NCBI GenBank assembly: GCA_944353735.1
Contig: CALVPU010000189.1
Location: 1-5,814 of the forward strand
Origin: an uncultured Eubacteriales bacterium
Lineage (GTDB): Bacteria > Bacillota > Clostridia > Christensenellales > Aristaeellaceae
Reading direction: 5' to 3'
DNA length: 5,814 nucleotides
Shown here in pieces: positions 3,834 through 5,814 of this stretch. Position 1 is the stretch's first letter; the number at the start of each line of letters is the position of its first letter. The position numbers were made by a program, and so were the translations under genes. Below the pieces are notes generated by a model. The model had not been told where the DNA came from. It was given only the letters and a program-made list of their open reading frames with translations, and did not search any database.

Positions 3834-5814
3834 ATGAAAGTGCCGATGAAATGGCTGAAAGAATATGTGGATATCGACCTCGGCGCGGAGGAATACGCCG
3901 CGCGCATGGTCATGACGGGCACCGCCGTCGAGGATGTCTCCAGAACCGGCGAGCAGTTCGACAACGTGGTCGTGGGCTATGTCGTCTCCTGCGTCGACCA
4001 TCCGAACTCCGACCACCTGCACCTGTGCATGGTCGACGTCGGCGCCGGCGAGCCGATCCAGATCGTCTGCGGCGCGCCAAACGTGCGCGCGGGCATGCGC
4101 GTGGCGGCGGCGCTGGATGGCGCGCACCTGCCCGGCGGCGTGAAGATCAAGAAGAGCAAGATGCGCGGCGAGGTCTCCAATGGCATGCTCTGCTCGGGAC
4201 CGGAATTGGACGTTCCTGCGGGACTGTACCCGAACATCGGCGACGCGGGCATCATCGAGATCTTCGAGGACGTCGCGCCCGGCACGGACGTCAAGGAAGT
4301 GTTCGGACTGGGCGACGACGTGGTCGACTTTGAAATCCTCGCCAACCGCCCGGACTGCCTGTCCGTCTGGGGTCTGGCGCGCGAGAGCAGCGCCGTGCTG
4401 GACAAGCACTTCGTGATGCCGGAGATCGCGGTCGAGGAGACCGGCGCGGGCAGGTTTGAGGACTATGCCACCGTTCGCGTGCTCGATGACGACGCCTGCC
4501 GCCGCTACTGCGCGCGCGTGATCACCAACGTCAAGATCGGTCCCTCGCCCAAGTGGATGCGCGAATACCTCTATGGCGCGGGCGTGCGCCCGATCAACAA
4601 CATCGTCGACATCACCAACTTCGTCATGCTCGAGACTGGTCAGCCGATGCACGCCTTCGACCTGAGCAAGGTGCGCGACCACACGATCGTCGTGCGCAAG
4701 GCGCGTCCCGGCGAGAAGCTGACCACGCTGGACGGCAAGGACCACGTGCTCGACGAGACGATGCTTGTCATCGCCGACCACGACAACGCTACAGGTCTGG
4801 CGGGCATCATGGGAGGCGAGGAATCCGAAATCGTCGACGGCACGGTCAGCGTGCTGTTTGAGTCGGCGGCGTTTGAACGCGCGAACAACCGCATCACCGC
4901 GCGCAAGCTCGGCATGCGCACGGAAGCCTCCGGGCGCTTTGAAAAGGGCGTCAATCCGGACGGTTCCCTCGAGGCGCTCGAGCGCGCCTGCATGCTGGTG
5001 AACATGCTCCAGTGCGGCGACGTCGTGCCCGGCGCGTTCGACCACTATCCGAACCCGATCCCGCCGCGCACGATCGAGGCGGAGGTTGCACGCATCTGCC
5101 GCCGCAACGGCGTCGAGGTGTCCGGCGAGCAGATGGAAGACATCCTCAATCGCCTGTACATCGACACCACGCTGGCAGACGGCGTGCTGACCTGCGAGAT
5201 CCCTTCGTTCCGGCAGGACATGGAGACCGACGCCGACATCGCCGAAGAGGTGCTGCGCATGTACGGCTACGATCACATCCCCTCCACGCTGATGCAGGGC
5301 GTGACCATGCCCGGCTTCCGCAGCGAGAAGATGCGCTTCAGCGACCGCGTCAAGGCGGCGCTGGTGGGGATGAACCTGTACGAGATCCTCAACTACTCAT
5401 TCATCAGCCCCAAGTGGATGGACGCCCTCGGGCTTCCCGACGACGATCCGCGCCGCGACATGGTGGCGCTGCGCAATCCGCTGGGCGAGGACACCTCGGT
5501 GATGCGCACGACGCTGGCGCCATCGATGCTGTCCACGCTGGCGTTTAACCTCAACCGCGGCAACACGGAGGCACGGCTGTTTGAGCTGAGCAAGGTGTTC
5601 GTGCCGGCGAAGCAGTCCGGCGCGCTGCCGGAGGAGAAGTCCGCGCTGTGCATCGGCATGGCGGGCGAGCACGTTGATTTCTACGCGATCAAGAACGTGG
5701 TCGTCTGGCTGCTGGCGAAGTTCGGCGTGACCGCCGAGGTTGCTGCGGGTGGCGACGGCTACTATCATCCCGGTCGCAAGGCAACGCTGAGCGCTGGCGG
5801 CATTCAGGTCGCGG
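3834..5814 (+). CDS. pheT: Phenylalanyl-tRNA synthetase beta subunit (3' end missing)
   Basis: PheT pairs with PheS. It recognises tRNA-Phe and hydrolyses tRNA mischarged with Tyr. The frame is open without a stop from ATG 3834 to the window edge, giving 660 codons of a protein usually near 800 residues. The MKVPMKWLKEYVDI start matches the family. Domains in order: an OB-fold tRNA-binding domain (about 40-150), the B3/B4 editing domain (about 210-385), B5 (about 405-480), and the start of the catalytic-like core (about 495 onward, reaching YYHPGRKA at 643-650). In the editing site His273, Glu343, Thr363 and Ala365 appear to correspond to E. coli His265, Glu334, Thr354 and Ala356, so editing looks intact. 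This alignment is from memory. The rest of the core and the C-terminal ferredoxin-like anticodon-binding domain lie beyond the window. Co-transcribed with pheS under the T-box. Confidence 0.98.
   Translation, partial: MKVPMKWLKEYVDIDLGAEEYAARMVMTGTAVEDVSRTGEQFDNVVVGYVVSCVDHPNSDHLHLCMVDVGAGEPIQIVCGAPNVRAGMRVAAALDGAHLPGGVKIKKSKMRGEVSNGMLCSGPELDVPAGLYPNIGDAGIIEIFEDVAPGTDVKEVFGLGDDVVDFEILANRPDCLSVWGLARESSAVLDKHFVMPEIAVEETGAGRFEDYATVRVLDDDACRRYCARVITNVKIGPSPKWMREYLYGAGVRPINNIVDITNFVMLETGQPMHAFDLSKVRDHTIVVRKARPGEKLTTLDGKDHVLDETMLVIADHDNATGLAGIMGGEESEIVDGTVSVLFESAAFERANNRITARKLGMRTEASGRFEKGVNPDGSLEALERACMLVNMLQCGDVVPGAFDHYPNPIPPRTIEAEVARICRRNGVEVSGEQMEDILNRLYIDTTLADGVLTCEIPSFRQDMETDADIAEEVLRMYGYDHIPSTLMQGVTMPGFRSEKMRFSDRVKAALVGMNLYEILNYSFISPKWMDALGLPDDDPRRDMVALRNPLGEDTSVMRTTLAPSMLSTLAFNLNRGNTEARLFELSKVFVPAKQSGALPEEKSALCIGMAGEHVDFYAIKNVVVWLLAKFGVTAEVAAGGDGYYHPGRKATLSAGGIQVA

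Noticed and set aside
3777..5276. Long minus-strand open frame (499 codons) opposite pheT
   Set aside because: It is an antisense shadow of a well-conserved pheT frame. It is His/Asp/Val-rich without domain features and crosses the pheS/pheT junction.
1..5814. CRISPR array, insertion sequence, tRNA or rRNA gene, phage or defence genes
   Set aside because: No spaced direct repeats, transposase-like frames, terminal inverted repeats or structural RNA genes were seen on either strand. The content is ordinary chromosomal housekeeping and cell-wall genes.

Overview
The window is GC-rich and looks chromosomal. It probably comes from a high-GC member of the Bacillota, in the broad Clostridia group. 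The reasons are a T-box riboswitch ahead of an aminoacyl-tRNA synthetase operon, strong GGAGG-type ribosome binding sites, a PheS with the Cys-rich insert that I recall from Firmicutes homologues, and a secreted cell-wall protein with a Pro/Thr-rich linker. The exact taxon cannot be told from the sequence.

Layout. Positions 1-69 hold the last codons of an unrecognised plus-strand gene, followed by a strong intrinsic terminator (101-154). A second terminator (214-253) serves the minus-strand gene that converges on it. That gene (261-2300, minus) encodes a 679-residue exported L,D-transpeptidase. It has a signal peptide, an uncharacterised N-terminal region, four peptidoglycan-binding repeats arranged as a duplicated two-repeat module, a Pro/Thr/Glu linker and a C-terminal YkuD catalytic domain with an intact SHGC motif. 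Its start region faces the phenylalanyl-tRNA synthetase operon across a divergent intergenic region of about 500 bases.

That region carries a short inverted repeat and a possible -10 element for the transpeptidase gene, then a good extended -10 promoter (2480-2509). The promoter is followed by a complete phenylalanine-type T-box leader (about 2516-2761). The leader has a UUC specifier, a UGGU tRNA-end-binding bulge, an antiterminator and a competing 13-bp terminator. Downstream lie pheS (2796-3818, complete, 340 residues) and pheT (3834 to the window edge, 660 codons present, C-terminal part missing).

How the genes work together. PheS and PheT form the alpha2beta2 phenylalanyl-tRNA synthetase. 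When uncharged tRNA-Phe accumulates, it should bind the T-box and let transcription run into pheST. The transpeptidase is a separate cell-wall transcription unit and no functional link to pheST is visible.

No previously undescribed system was found. The points most worth a second look are the duplicated module and unassigned N-terminal region of the transpeptidase, a non-consensus base in the T-box bulge, and the inverted repeat over the transpeptidase promoter region.
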